Assembly: GCA_947498985.1 (NCBI GenBank)
Contig: CANMMF010000004.1
Coordinates: forward strand, 533,662 to 597,661
Length of the DNA: 64,000 bases
Direction: 5' to 3'
Source of the DNA: an uncultured Paracoccaceae bacterium
Lineage (GTDB): Bacteria > Pseudomonadota > Alphaproteobacteria > Rhodobacterales > Rhodobacteraceae
Below the pieces are notes generated by a model that saw only the letters and a program-made list of their open reading frames with translations, was not told where the DNA came from and searched no databases. Positions 43,233-52,770 of the stretch are shown here, piece after piece (within the stretch, counting starts at the first letter, position 1; the number at the start of each line of letters is the position of its first letter). The position numbers and the translations under genes are program-made.

Positions 43233-44900
43233 TTATCCCGCCTGCCGCTCGCGCTGCGTACCGCGCCAGTCGGTGGGCTGCCAGGGCGCGACATTTTCAG
43301 GCGCCAGCCGGCGGCCCAGCACGTGATCGGCGATTTTCTCGCCCACCATGATCGACGGCGCGTTGAGATTGCCGTTGGTGATACGCGGAAAGATCGAGCT
43401 GTCGGCCACGCGCAGCCCCTCCACACCGATCACGCGGCCTTCGCCATCCACCACCGCGTCGGGATCGTCCCGACGCCCCATGCGGCAGGTGCCGCAGGGA
43501 TGGTAGGCGCTTTCGGCATGCTCGCGAATCGTCGCATCCAGCGCCGCGTCGCTGAGCGCATCCTGGCCGGGCTGGATCTCGTGGCTGCGGAAACCCGCAA
43601 AGGCCTGCTGACCGAAGATCTCGCGGGTGAGCCGGATGCAGCGCCGGAAATCGACCCAGTCCCGATCTTCGCTCATGTAGTTGAAGAAGATCCGCGGCGC
43701 ATCGCCCGCGCGTGCCGATTTCAGCGTGACCTCGCCCCGCGAGGGCGAGCGCATCGGGCCCACATGCGCCTGGAACCCGTGGCCTTCGGCGGCCACCGCA
43801 CCGTCATAGCGCACGGCCAGCGGCAGGAAGTGAAACTGGATGTCGGGATAGGGCACACCGGCCTCGGAGCGGATGAAGCCGCAGCTTTCGAACTGGTTCG
43901 AGGCCCCCGGCCCGGTCCGCGTGAAAAGCCAGCGCGCACCCACATAGGCCTTGCCGACCAGGTTCCAGTACTTGAACAGACTCACCGGCTGGCTGGCCGC
44001 CATCTGCACGTAAAGCTCCAGATGGTCCTGCAGGTTCTGACCGACGCCGCGCCGGTCGGCCACCACGTCGATGCCGTGCCCGGCCAGATGCGCGCCGCGT
44101 CCGATGCCCGACAACATCAGCAATTGCGGCGCGTTGATCGCCCCCGCCGACACAATCACCTCGCGCGTGGCGGTGATCACCTGACGCGTGCCCTTGCGCA
44201 GGATCTCGACGCCGGTTGCGCGGCCTTGCTCGAAGAGCACCCGCTGCGCCAGTCCGCGCAGCACCTGGGCCCCGATCTTCTGCGCGGGCCGCAGATAGGC
44301 CTTGGCGGCGGACCACCGCTCGCCCTGCCAGATGGTGCGGTCAAAGGGGCCAAAACCTTCCTGCCGCGCCCCGTTATAGTCGTCGGTCACGCCATAGCCA
44401 GCCTGCGCGCCCGCCTCGACAAAGGCCTGCACCAGCGGGTTGTCGCGCAGCCCGCGCGTCACATGCAGCGGCCCGTCGGTGCCGCGCCAGGCCGGATCGC
44501 CGCCATGACCGCCATCATGCCAGTGCTCCATGCGCTTGAAATAGGGCAGGACATCGGCGTAGCCCCAGCCATCCGCACCCTGGTCGCGCCAGTGATCGTA
44601 GTCCTGCGCATGGCCGCGCACATAGATCATGCCGTTGATCGAAGAGGATCCCCCCAGCACCTTGCCGCGCGGACAGGCAAGCCTGCGCCCGCCCAGATAC
44701 GGCTCCGGCTCGCTCCGGTAACCCCAGTCGTAGCGCGCCATGTTCATCGGATAGCTGAGCGCGCCGGGCATGTTGATGAACGGCCCCCAGTCGGAGCCGC
44801 CATGCTCGATCACAATGACCGAGCGTCCGGCCTCCGCCAGCCGGTAAGCCACAGCACAGCCCGCGCTGCCTGCGCCCACAACCACATATTCGGCCTGCAT
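43233..44900 (-). CDS. betA: Choline dehydrogenase
   Basis: This 555-residue GMC oxidoreductase has the FAD-binding motif [20 protein letters not shown] at the N-terminus, GMC signature 1 ([18 protein letters not shown]) and signature 2 ([17 protein letters not shown]). The C-terminal His-containing region is [11 protein letters not shown] and [18 protein letters not shown]. It oxidises choline to betaine aldehyde at the inner membrane. The start was set at ATG 44900 ([11 protein letters not shown]). It is the last gene of the betI-betC-gst-betB-betA unit; a repeat hairpin separates it from betB. Confidence 0.94.
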   Translation of the reverse strand: MQAEYVVVGAGSAGCAVAYRLAEAGRSVIVIEHGGSDWGPFINMPGALSYPMNMARYDWGYRSEPEPYLGGRRLACPRGKVLGGSSSINGMIYVRGHAQDYDHWRDQGADGWGYADVLPYFKRMEHWHDGGHGGDPAWRGTDGPLHVTRGLRDNPLVQAFVEAGAQAGYGVTDDYNGARQEGFGPFDRTIWQGERWSAAKAYLRPAQKIGAQVLRGLAQRVLFEQGRATGVEILRKGTRQVITATREVIVSAGAINAPQLLMLSGIGRGAHLAGHGIDVVADRRGVGQNLQDHLELYVQMAASQPVSLFKYWNLVGKAYVGARWLFTRTGPGASNQFESCGFIRSEAGVPYPDIQFHFLPLAVRYDGAVAAEGHGFQAHVGPMRSPSRGEVTLKSARAGDAPRIFFNYMSEDRDWVDFRRCIRLTREIFGQQAFAGFRSHEIQPGQDALSDAALDATIREHAESAYHPCGTCRMGRRDDPDAVVDGEGRVIGVEGLRVADSSIFPRITNGNLNAPSIMVGEKIADHVLGRRLAPENVAPWQPTDWRGTQRERQAG

Positions 44901-44932
44901 CAGACGGACCTCCCGGCGGCGCCGTCGATCGG

Positions 44933-45002
44933 GCGTATTTTCAAAGAGAAGAAACAGCTGAGTTTCGCGACACTCCAGTGTTTCTTCTCTTTCCAAATAC
45001 GC
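44933..45002. repeat. R2 motif as a long inverted repeat between betB and betA
   Basis: Two 23-nt arms (44933-44955 and 44980-45002) match with only two mismatches around a 24-nt loop; each arm is a copy of the R2 motif (GTATTT, then AAAGAGAAGAAAC). On RNA it would make a strong stem-loop within the operon. It may be a terminator, a processing site or a repeat insertion. Confidence 0.75.
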
Positions 45003-45096
45003 ATTCCAGGTCGCGCCACAGGCGCCACACGGTTGCGTTCCGGCCGCGGACCCGCCCCGCAACGGCAGGCGCCATCGCGCCTCTTGCGCGGCCCGC

Positions 45097-46554
45097 TCAA
45101 AACGGAGCCTCCACGTCGCCCATGCGCACATAGACCGATTTCAGCTGGCTGTAATGCTCGATGGCGACTTTGGCGTTCTCGCGGCCCACGCCGGACATCT
45201 TGGCGCCGCCAAACGGCAATTCGACCGGCGCGTCGTTATAGGAGTTGATAAAGCACGACCCCGCCTGCAGTCGCCCGATCACCCGGTGCCCGCGCGCCAG
45301 ATCGGAGGTGAAGACCCCCGCCGACAGCCCGTAAGGCGTGTCATTGGCGCGCGCGATCACCTCGTCCTCATCCTCGAAATCGAGCACCGCCATCACCGGG
45401 CCGAAGATCTCCTCTCGCGCGATCACCATGTCGTCGGTCACATCGGCAAAGACCGTCGGAGCCACGTAAAACCCGTCGCGCTCCAGCGCCTCGCCGCCGC
45501 AGACCAGCCGCGCGCCCTCGTCCTTGCCCTGCGCGATATAGCCCATGACGATCCCGCGCTGCGCCTCGCTGACCATGGGCCCGAAATTTGTGGCCTCATC
45601 CATCGGATCACCGATCTTAGCCTGCCCGATCCGCTCCACCAGACGCTGCAGAAACGCCTCTTTGATGCCCTTTTGCACAAACACCCGCGTGCCGTTGGAG
45701 CAGACCTGTCCGGAGGAGTAGAAATTGCCGAGGATCGCGCCGCCCACGGCGTTTTCCAGATCCGCATCGTCAAAGATCACCAGCGGGCTCTTGCCGCCCA
45801 GTTCCATCGTCACGTGTTTCATGCCATCGGCGGCAGCCGCATAGACCTTTCGCCCGGTGGGCACCGAGCCGGTCAGCGACACCTTGTCGACCCGCGCGTC
45901 CCCGACCAGCGCGGCTCCGACGCGGCCCGCACCCTGCACCACGTTATACAGCCCCGCGGGCGCGCCCGCCTCATGCAGGATCTCGGCCACTTTCAACGCG
46001 CAAAGCGGCGTTGTCTCGGATGGTTTGAACACCATCGCATTGCCGCAGGCCAGCGCCGGCGCGCCCTTCCAGCAGGCGATCTGCGTGGGGTAGTTCCAGG
46101 CGCCGAGGCCCACGCAGACGCCCAGCGGCTCGCGGATCGTATAGCCCCAGTCGGCCCCCAGCGGCACATGCTCGCCGGTGAGCGCTCCGGCGAGGCCACC
46201 GAAATATTCCAGCGCATCCGCACCCGAGGTCGCATCGACGTAAAGCGTCTCGGAGAGTGGTTTGCCGGTGTCACAGCTCTCAAGCTCCGACAATGCGCGG
46301 TTGCGCTCTCGCATGAGATCCGCCGCCCGGCGCAGCACCCGGCCCCGCTCCACCGGTTTCAGCGCCGCCCACTCGGCCTGCGCACGCCGCGCCGAGACCA
46401 GCGCCTTTTCGATCACCGCATCGGTCGCCTCGTGCAACCGCGCGATGACGGCACCGCTGGCGGGATAGATCACCTCCATCTCCCGCCCGGCACTGTCTTC
46501 CAGATAGGCCCCGTCGACAAAATGCGACGCCTTGGGCTGCGTGTCATAGCGCAT
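45097..46554 (-). CDS. betB: Betaine-aldehyde dehydrogenase
   Basis: The 485-residue NAD(P)-dependent aldehyde dehydrogenase oxidises betaine aldehyde to glycine betaine. Motifs are [20 protein letters not shown], the nucleotide-binding [11 protein letters not shown], the catalytic Glu in [11 protein letters not shown] and the nucleophilic Cys in [14 protein letters not shown]. The C-terminal motif is [13 protein letters not shown]. The start is ATG 46554 ([15 protein letters not shown]), 41 bp after the gst stop. It is typical of alphaproteobacterial BetB. Confidence 0.95.
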   Translation of the reverse strand: MRYDTQPKASHFVDGAYLEDSAGREMEVIYPASGAVIARLHEATDAVIEKALVSARRAQAEWAALKPVERGRVLRRAADLMRERNRALSELESCDTGKPLSETLYVDATSGADALEYFGGLAGALTGEHVPLGADWGYTIREPLGVCVGLGAWNYPTQIACWKGAPALACGNAMVFKPSETTPLCALKVAEILHEAGAPAGLYNVVQGAGRVGAALVGDARVDKVSLTGSVPTGRKVYAAAADGMKHVTMELGGKSPLVIFDDADLENAVGGAILGNFYSSGQVCSNGTRVFVQKGIKEAFLQRLVERIGQAKIGDPMDEATNFGPMVSEAQRGIVMGYIAQGKDEGARLVCGGEALERDGFYVAPTVFADVTDDMVIAREEIFGPVMAVLDFEDEDEVIARANDTPYGLSAGVFTSDLARGHRVIGRLQAGSCFINSYNDAPVELPFGGAKMSGVGRENAKVAIEHYSQLKSVYVRMGDVEAPF

Positions 46555-46595
46555 CTTCTGATCTCCTTCACGAAACGGCCGCCCCCGGGGCGCCG

Positions 46596-47195
46596 TCACT
46601 TGGTGTTCTTCAACATCTCGTAGCTGACCATGACGCAGCGCCGGTACGGCGCGCGGCGGGTCAGACACGCATGGTATCGCCGCAGCGCGGGCATCTCGCG
46701 GCGCGCAAGGCCCGCGTCGAAATAGCGGTAGAGCACATGGCCCAGCATCACATCGGCCAGGGTGAACGCGTCGCCGCAGAGATAGCTCTGGCTCTTCAAC
46801 TGCCGCTCGGCCACTGCCAGTTCGCGCTCCAGCCGGTCTGTATTGGCGGCGATCAGCGCCGGGTCGCGCCGCTCCGGCACCCTGCGCACCGCGGCCCAGA
46901 ACACCGGGCCGGTAAAGCGCGCGGCCACGTCGGTCTTGGCCCAGTCGGCCCACATGTCGACCTGCGCGCGGCGCAGCGGATCCTTTGGCCAGAACCCGTC
47001 ACTGCCATGCTCTGCCGCCAGATAGCGCAGGATCGCCGCGGTCTCGAAAAGCGCGACATCTCCCACCCGCAGCACCGGAATGCGGCCATGCGGGTTCATC
47101 CGCAAAAACTCCGGCGTGTCGAGCCCCAGCTCTTCCATCCCCCACAAGAGCGCCTGCACGTTCGACGACGTCGCGCGCCCGTACACCGTCAGCAT
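46596..47195 (-). CDS. Glutathione S-transferase family protein with short N-terminal domain
   Basis: The 199-residue protein has a thioredoxin-like N-terminal domain ([20 protein letters not shown]) and an all-helical C-terminal domain ([19 protein letters not shown]). Compared with relatives, about 16-18 residues between EELGL and [17 protein letters not shown] (the second helix/strand region of the glutathione-binding fold) seem to be missing without frame loss. It is inserted in the bet operon between betC and betB. A role in betaine metabolism is not established. Confidence 0.8.
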   Translation of the reverse strand: MLTVYGRATSSNVQALLWGMEELGLDTPEFLRMNPHGRIPVLRVGDVALFETAAILRYLAAEHGSDGFWPKDPLRRAQVDMWADWAKTDVAARFTGPVFWAAVRRVPERRDPALIAANTDRLERELAVAERQLKSQSYLCGDAFTLADVMLGHVLYRYFDAGLARREMPALRRYHACLTRRAPYRRCVMVSYEMLKNTK

Positions 47196-47267
47196 CGCCC
47201 GCCTCCACGCGCCCCGGCCCCGCTCCTCCCGGATGCCAGAAGCCCACCGCATGCAGCTCCGGGCACC

Positions 47268-47316
47268 GCCGCTTTCAGAGCGCGGGGTGGGCGGGCGGGA
47301 GCGCTCTGAAAGCGGC
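47268..47316 (-). repeat. Perfect 16-bp inverted repeat after betC
   Basis: GCCGCTTTCAGAGCGC (47268-47283) and its exact complement (47301-47316) are separated by 17 nt. On the minus strand this hairpin starts 6 nt after the betC stop codon and ends about 70 nt before gst. No U-tract follows. It could tune expression of the genes downstream in the bet operon by attenuation or RNA processing. Confidence 0.8.
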
Positions 47317-47322
47317 GCATCC

Positions 47323-48828
47323 TCATTCGCCTCGCGGGAACCGCTGGTTGTCTTCCAGCACGTTGAGATCCATGTGGTTGCGCATGTAGCGCTCGGAGGC
47401 ATCGCGCAGCGGCTGGAAGTCCCACGGGTAGTAACCGCCCTGCCGGAGCGCCTCGTAGACCACCCAGCGCCGCGCCTGGCTGTGCCGCACCTCCGCATCG
47501 AACCGGTCCAGATCCCAGCGCGCTTGCGCCTTGGCGCGCAGCGACGTCAGCGTGCCCGCATGGGCCGGATCACCGGCCAGATTTACCAGCTCGTGCGGAT
47601 CGGCCTCCATATCGAACAGCATCTCGGGATCCAGCGCGCAGGCGGCGTATTTCCACTTGCCGTAGCGCAGGCAGACCAAAGGCGCCTCGCTGGCCTCGGC
47701 GGCATATTCCATCGCCACCGGGCTGCTGCGTTCCGCGCCGTTCATCAGCGGCACAAGGCTCTCGCCTGCGGTCCAGGGCATCACCTCTTCCATCGACACA
47801 CCCGCCAGATCGCACAGGGTCGGGCAGAGATCGATGGTCGAGACCGGTGCCTGCACCCGCGCGCCCTCGCCCCCCGGCAGCGCCACCATCAGCGGCACGC
47901 GGCTCGAGCCGTCGAAAAACGACATCTTGAACCACAATCCGCGCTCGCCCAGCATGTCGCCATGGTCGGAGACAAAGACCACCACCGCCTCCTGCCTTGT
48001 CTCGTCGAGCACGCGCAGGATCTCCCCGATATGATCGTCGAGATAGGAGATATTGGCGAAATAGGCCCGGCGCGCCCGGCGGATATCGTCTTCGGTGATG
48101 TCGAAGCTGCGCCAGTCATTGGCGTCGAAGATCCGGCGCGAATGCGGGTCGTGATCGGCATAATCCATCGCGGGCACGTCCGGCAGAAGATGCGCGCAAT
48201 CCGCGTAGAGATCCCAGTATTTCCGGCGCGCCACATAAGGGTCATGCGGATGGGTGAAGCTCACCGTCAGGCACCAGGGCCGCGCATCGCGCCCGCGCGC
48301 GAGATCGTAGAGCTTCATCCTGGCGTGATGGGCCACCTCGTCGTCATATTCCATCTGGTTGGAAATCTCGGCGACCCCGGCCCCGGTCACCGACCCCATG
48401 TTGTGATACCACCAGTCGATCCGTTCACCGGGCTTGCGGTAATCCGGTGTCCATCCGAAATCGGCAGGGTAGATATCGGTGGTCAGCCGCTCTTCGAAGC
48501 CGTGCATCTGGTCGGGGCCGACAAAATGCATCTTGCCGCTGAGGCAGGTCTGATACCCCGCCCGGCGCAGATGATGCGCATAGGTCGGGATGTCCGAGGC
48601 AAACTCCGCGGCATTGTCATAGACCTGCGTCAGGCTCGGCAATTGACCGGACATGAACGACGCCCGCCCCGGCGCGCATAGCGGGCTGGCGGTGTAGGTG
48701 TTGGCAAAACGCACCGAGCGCGCGGCCAGAGCCTTGAGATTGGGCGCGTGCAGCCAGTCGGCGGGGCCGTCGGGAAACAGCGTACCGTTGAGCTGGTCGA
48801 CCATCACGATGAGAATGTTCCGGGTCAT
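47323..48828 (-). CDS. betC: Choline-sulfatase
   Basis: The 501-residue sulfatase releases choline from choline-O-sulfate. The formylglycine motif is C-x-P-x-R in TASPLCAPGRASFMSG (Cys51). Metal ligands are in MVDQLNG at the N-terminus and VFVSDHGDMLGERGLW. The C-terminal region (FDMEADPHELVNLAGDPAHA, then RRWVVYEALRQGGYYPWDFQ) matches the choline-sulfatase C-terminal extension. It overlaps betI by four bases (ATGA). Confidence 0.95.
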   Translation of the reverse strand: MTRNILIVMVDQLNGTLFPDGPADWLHAPNLKALAARSVRFANTYTASPLCAPGRASFMSGQLPSLTQVYDNAAEFASDIPTYAHHLRRAGYQTCLSGKMHFVGPDQMHGFEERLTTDIYPADFGWTPDYRKPGERIDWWYHNMGSVTGAGVAEISNQMEYDDEVAHHARMKLYDLARGRDARPWCLTVSFTHPHDPYVARRKYWDLYADCAHLLPDVPAMDYADHDPHSRRIFDANDWRSFDITEDDIRRARRAYFANISYLDDHIGEILRVLDETRQEAVVVFVSDHGDMLGERGLWFKMSFFDGSSRVPLMVALPGGEGARVQAPVSTIDLCPTLCDLAGVSMEEVMPWTAGESLVPLMNGAERSSPVAMEYAAEASEAPLVCLRYGKWKYAACALDPEMLFDMEADPHELVNLAGDPAHAGTLTSLRAKAQARWDLDRFDAEVRHSQARRWVVYEALRQGGYYPWDFQPLRDASERYMRNHMDLNVLEDNQRFPRGE

Positions 48829-49391
48829 GCCCGCTCCATCAGCGCGTAGGCCGCGCGTTTGACCTGTTCGGTCGCCCCGGTGACCGCATCGCCGCTGAGT
48901 GCCGCGCGCAGATAGACGCCGTCGATCAGCGCCGCGAGGGTCACCGCCACCTCCTGCGGATTGCCGCAGCGACCGCGCAGCGCATGCACCAGATTGGCAT
49001 GCAGACGGCGCTGGTAGATACGCAGGAGCCGCGCAGCGTCGGCGTCGCGCTGCGCCAGACCGTAAAAGGTCAGCCAGGCCGAGACAGTGGCGGGCGCAAA
49101 GCAGCTTTCGGCAAAGTTGGCGGCGATCAGCGCTTCGAATCGCGCGCCGTGCCGCGCGCCCGCCAGCGCGGTGCGAACTTCGGCGCTGTATTCGCTGAGG
49201 ATATGGCGCATGGCGGCGAGAAAGATCTGCGTCTTGCCGCCGAAATAGTGATGCGCCAGCGCGCTCGACATGCCCGCACGTCTGGCGATCTGCCCGACCG
49301 TCACGTCAAGCGATCCCGCCGCCCCGATCTCTTCGACCGTGGCCGCCACCAGCGCCGCGCGCCGCATTGGTTCCTGTCCCAGCTTTGGCAT
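48825..49391 (-). CDS. betI: TetR family regulator BetI
   Basis: The protein is about 188 residues from MPKLGQEPMRRAALVAATVE, the usual BetI N-terminus. The helix-turn-helix is VGQIARRAGMSSALAHHYFG, followed by KTQIFLAAMRHIL. BetI represses choline-to-betaine genes and is relieved by choline. The start was set at ATG 49391 because the longer frame would begin inside the operator palindrome. It is the first gene of the five-gene bet unit. Confidence 0.93.
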   Translation of the reverse strand: MPKLGQEPMRRAALVAATVEEIGAAGSLDVTVGQIARRAGMSSALAHHYFGGKTQIFLAAMRHILSEYSAEVRTALAGARHGARFEALIAANFAESCFAPATVSAWLTFYGLAQRDADAARLLRIYQRRLHANLVHALRGRCGNPQEVAVTLAALIDGVYLRAALSGDAVTGATEQVKRAAYALMERA

Positions 49392-49411
49392 GGCGCGGGT
49401 GATGCCGGTTT

Positions 49412-49427
49412 TTGACTGATCAGTCAA
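49412..49427. promoter_or_regulatory. Perfect palindromic operator upstream of betI
   Basis: TTGACTGATCAGTCAA is a perfect 16-bp palindrome ending 20 bp before the betI start codon, the position and type expected for autorepression by a TetR-family protein. It also contains a TTGACT hexamer that could serve as the -35 element, so binding would block the promoter. No second copy was found in this window. Confidence 0.85.
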
Positions 49428-49841
49428 TCAAAAAAACATCTGTGGAAATGGCTCGGAGATACACGGCGCGCCCGTCGCTCGGAGATGCGACACGCCAGTG
49501 TGGGTCATGCGGGAAAATGCGCGCTCCAACGCGCCGGTTTTTCGCCTGATCGGCACAGATCGACAGCTTTTCGAAGGATCGGTCTCAGCCGGCTCGGGCC
49601 AAACCAACAGTCCTTCCGATATCCTGAAACGTCGCGCGACACGCAGAACCGGCCTCAAGACCGCACGCGCATTGTCATCCTCCGGGCCATTGCCCGGATC
49701 CACAACCCGACGTGGTCGCGGTCACACCAGACGCGCGGATCCCGCGTCCGATCAACGGGCGGCTTGCGCCAGCCCCTTACGATCCCGAACGGATCGGATC
49801 CCCCGCTCAGGCCGCAGGACGGGCCCGAACGCGCAGCCGGA
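49428..49841. other. 414-bp gap without a supported gene
   Basis: It holds the bet promoter region at its left end. The rest gives only frames without motifs or ribosome-binding sites. Confidence 0.55.
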
Positions 49842-50039
49842 TCAAAGCTCGACCGTGCCGATCAACTGGTTCTGCGGCAGGCGCTTGACCTCGATCCCGT
49901 GCTCCGTCCGGCGCAGGTTATAGCCGTAGCCGCGCATGCGGAACCGCCACTCCGCCTCAGACAGCACCTTCTCCCGCTCACTGCGCAGGAAGGCTTCGAT
50001 TTCCTTCATATCATACGTCAATTCACTCTCGGCAAACAT
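49842..50039 (-). CDS. Small conserved-type protein
   Basis: The 65-residue protein starts at ATG 50039 (MFAESELTYDMKEIEAFLRS) with GGGAG before it. It is charged, with a helical N-terminal half and a basic segment (RFRMRGYGYNLRRTEHGIEV). The family is not recognised. It stands alone, with about 110 bp to the EamA transporter gene downstream. Confidence 0.65.
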   Translation of the reverse strand: MFAESELTYDMKEIEAFLRSEREKVLSEAEWRFRMRGYGYNLRRTEHGIEVKRLPQNQLIGTVEL

Positions 50040-50148
50040 GGTACGCTCCCAACGATAGAACCAAACTGCGCACAAACTGCTTAACGAGTGCGGCACGATT
50101 GTGCCCGGTTCGGGGATTTTTAGCGGTCCGGCGACAATTACCGGGGGG

Positions 50149-51048
50149 CTAGTGCTTTGTTTCCGAGATCATCGGGGTCACGCGCTTCTTCAGCACATGT
50201 TCGCGCCAGGTGATGAAGAGCACCGCGCCAAGGATCAGCGTGCCCCCGGCGATCACCCAGGGATCCACCGGTTCGGCGAAAAAGAGCGCGCCGATCGCGA
50301 CCGACCAGACCAGCTGCAGGAAGGTCACCGGCTGCGTGACCGTCACCGGTGCGGCCGCAAAGGCCAGCGTCATGGTGAAATGCCCCGCGGTCGCAAATGA
50401 CGCCACCAGAAAGAGCATCGCCAGTTCCCAGGGTTCCGGCCAGACCCAGACCATCAGCGCCAGCGGCGCCAGCCCGATGGTGACGGTGACCGACAGGAAC
50501 CCCACCACCACCGATGCGCTCACCTCGCCCGAGAGGATCTTGGCCAGCAGGTAGGAGACCGCAAAGAAAAGCGCCGTCAGCAGCATCGCGATATGGCCGG
50601 GGTCGAGCTCCCGAAAGCCCGGGCGCAGGATGATGAAGGCGCCCACCAGCGCCGCCGCGATGGCCAGGATGCGCCGCGCCGCCAGCCGCTCCCCGAGGAA
50701 GACCACCGCAAGCACCGTGACATAGACCGGGTTGAGGTAGTTCATCGCGGTGATCTCGGCGATGGGGATGCGGGTCATGGCAAAGAACCACAGCGCCACC
50801 CCCGCCGAATGCGCCAGCCCACGCAGCCCGAACAGCCCCCAGAGCCGGGGTGTGAGCCGCGCGCGGCGCATCGCGCCCCACATCGGGATCAGGAAGACCA
50901 GCCCGATGAGATAGCGCAGAAACGCCTGCTCGGGCGCCGGGATCCGCGTGCCGAGCAGTTTCACAAGGGCGGTGACCGCCACAAAGCAGAGCCCCGTGAC
51001 AACCATCCAGAAGATGCCCCTTCCGGGGGTCTGCGCTGCTGTGTCCAT
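50149..51048 (-). CDS. EamA/DMT family transporter
   Basis: The 299-residue membrane protein has ten hydrophobic helices arranged as two EamA repeats. The first ends FFAMTRIPIAEITAMNYLNP, and the second contains TMTLAFAAAPVTVTQPVTFL. The C-terminal loop is short and basic (REHVLKKRVTPMI). DMT exporters move metabolites or drugs; the substrate is unknown. ATG 51048 (MDTAAQTPGRGIFWM) was chosen over an upstream in-frame start. Confidence 0.88.
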   Translation of the reverse strand: MDTAAQTPGRGIFWMVVTGLCFVAVTALVKLLGTRIPAPEQAFLRYLIGLVFLIPMWGAMRRARLTPRLWGLFGLRGLAHSAGVALWFFAMTRIPIAEITAMNYLNPVYVTVLAVVFLGERLAARRILAIAAALVGAFIILRPGFRELDPGHIAMLLTALFFAVSYLLAKILSGEVSASVVVGFLSVTVTIGLAPLALMVWVWPEPWELAMLFLVASFATAGHFTMTLAFAAAPVTVTQPVTFLQLVWSVAIGALFFAEPVDPWVIAGGTLILGAVLFITWREHVLKKRVTPMISETKH

Positions 51049-51120
51049 ATCCCAAGGGCTTAGCGGTTCTGCGGGCAAGGGCAAGGGGTTGCGCGCCGAT
51101 CGCGTCCCGCCTGAGCAGGC

Positions 51121-51714
51121 TCACATCATCAGCAGCTTGGCGGCAATCGCCCACATGGTGAGCCCGACCAGCAGGTCCAGCCCGCGCCAGGCTGCGGGCC
51201 GCGCAAAGACCGGCGCCAGCGCCCGCGCGCCATATCCCAGCGCGAAGAAGAACACGAAAGACGCGCTGATCGCCCCGGCCCCAAACGCCATCCGGTTGTC
51301 GTATTGCGCCGATACCGCACCCAAAAGCACCACCGTGTCGAGATAGACATGCGGGTTGAGCCATGTGAGGGCGAGGCAGGTCAGCACCGCCGCGCGCAGA
51401 CTTTGCGCGCCCTGCCCGGCGGCCAGCACCGCGCCGCCGCGCCAGGCCGACCAGAGCGTGCGCGCGCCGTAGGCCACCAGGAACGCCGCCCCGAAGATCC
51501 GCATCCAGAATTCCAGCCCCGGCAGCGCCTCGGCCAGCGCGCCGAACCCCGCAACACCCGCCGAGATCAGCGCCGCATCCGAAACCGCGCAGACCAGCAC
51601 CACCGCCAGCACATGCTGGCGCCGCAACCCCTGCCGCAGCACAAAGGCGTTCTGCGCGCCGATGGCGAGGATCAGCGAAAAGCTCAGCGCGAATCCGGCT
51701 GCTGCTGCCTGCAT
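51121..51714 (-). CDS. argO: LysE/ArgO family amino acid exporter
   Basis: The 197-residue membrane protein has five to six helices and the LysE signature GAQNAFVLRQGLRRQHVL, then VSDAALISAGVAG and LALTWLNPHVYLDTVVLLG. It should export basic amino acids (arginine or lysine). It is divergent from an ArgP/LysG-type LysR gene, with 111 bp between the starts, the classic exporter and regulator pair. Confidence 0.9.
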   Translation of the reverse strand: MQAAAAGFALSFSLILAIGAQNAFVLRQGLRRQHVLAVVLVCAVSDAALISAGVAGFGALAEALPGLEFWMRIFGAAFLVAYGARTLWSAWRGGAVLAAGQGAQSLRAAVLTCLALTWLNPHVYLDTVVLLGAVSAQYDNRMAFGAGAISASFVFFFALGYGARALAPVFARPAAWRGLDLLVGLTMWAIAAKLLMM

Positions 51715-51825
51715 GAGATGCTCCTCTGCCGTCGAATCCGCGCTGCGGTCCTGCGGTGGAATTACCGCGACAGAATGGTGAAGGCGAATTAATCTGTCTA
51801 AGTCTGCAATAGCGGGGCTAATGCA

Positions 51826-52698
51826 ATGCGTCTCGATCCGTCCCAACTCGCCGCGCTCGACGCGGTCCTGCGATACGGCGCGTTCGACGCCGCCGCCGAC
51901 GCGCTTGGGGTGACCCCGTCGGCGATCTCGCAACGCATTCGCGCGCTCGAGGACCGGGTCGGGGCCGCGCTGGTGATCCGCGCCGCGCCTGCCACGGCGA
52001 CAGAGACCGGCCAGCGCCTGGCGCGCCACGCGCAGGAGCTGCAGCGGATGGAGGCGGGGCTTGCCAAAGAGCTTGGTCACAACGCCGACGCCGCCCCGCT
52101 GCGCATTGCGGTCAACGCCGACAGCCTCGACACCTGGGTGATCCCGGCTTTGGCGCAGACCGATCTGCTATACGATCTCGTGGTGGCCGATCAGGCGGTC
52201 ACAGCCGAGGAATTGCGCCACGGCACGGTCTCTGCCGCCATCACCGACCGCGCCCGCCCGGTGCAGGGCTGCGAGAGCCACGCGTTGGGCGCCATGCGCT
52301 ACATCGCAACCTGCGCGCCGCCGTTTCACGCGCGCCATTTTGCGGATGGCGTCACGGCAGAGGCACTGGCCCGCGCGCCCCGGCTCGATTATTCCGGCTC
52401 CGACCGTCTGCAGGCCGACTGGATGGAGATGATCGCAGGCCGCGTGCTGCACCCGCCGGTGCACCGGCTGCCATCGACGCACGGTTTTGTCGACGCAACC
52501 CGCGCTGGGCTGGGCTGGGGGCTCAATCCCGTGCTGCTGGTGTCGGGCGATCTGGCGCGCGGCGCGCTTGTGGCGATGCGCCCTGACGTCCCGCGCGACC
52601 TCGCGCTCTTCTGGCAGGTCCGGAGCCTTGCCGCCCCCGCCCTGCGCCCGCTCACCCGCGCGATGATCGCCCAGGCGCAGGCCACGCTGGTGCGCTGA
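51826..52698 (+). CDS. argP: LysR family regulator ArgP (LysG-type)
   Basis: The 290-residue protein has a winged helix (LDPSQLAALDAVLRYGAFDA, GVTPSAISQRIRALEDRVG). The ArgP/LysG effector-domain phrases are RIAVNADSLDTWVIPAL, LGAMRYIATCAPPFHARHF and GLGWGLNPVLLVSGDL. It activates argO/lysE in response to basic amino acids in relatives. It is divergent from the exporter gene. Confidence 0.9.
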   Translation: MRLDPSQLAALDAVLRYGAFDAAADALGVTPSAISQRIRALEDRVGAALVIRAAPATATETGQRLARHAQELQRMEAGLAKELGHNADAAPLRIAVNADSLDTWVIPALAQTDLLYDLVVADQAVTAEELRHGTVSAAITDRARPVQGCESHALGAMRYIATCAPPFHARHFADGVTAEALARAPRLDYSGSDRLQADWMEMIAGRVLHPPVHRLPSTHGFVDATRAGLGWGLNPVLLVSGDLARGALVAMRPDVPRDLALFWQVRSLAAPALRPLTRAMIAQAQATLVR

Positions 52699-52702
52699 GC
52701 GC

Positions 52703-52732
52703 AAAAAAAAGCCCCTGCGCCGCGCAGGGGCT
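52703..52732 (-). terminator. Intrinsic terminator after yebC (also after argP)
   Basis: AGCCCCTGCGC and GCGCAGGGGCT arms (11 bp, 2-nt loop) with a run of eight A on the left, which is a U-tract for the minus strand. It lies between the convergent argP and yebC genes and would end yebC transcripts. Confidence 0.85.
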
Positions 52733-52770
52733 CTGTTCAGACCGGCCGTCTATGAGTGCGCAAAAAGCCC

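Noticed and set aside
43197..45248. A 683-codon plus-strand frame across betA
   Set aside because: Antisense to betA, without domain features.
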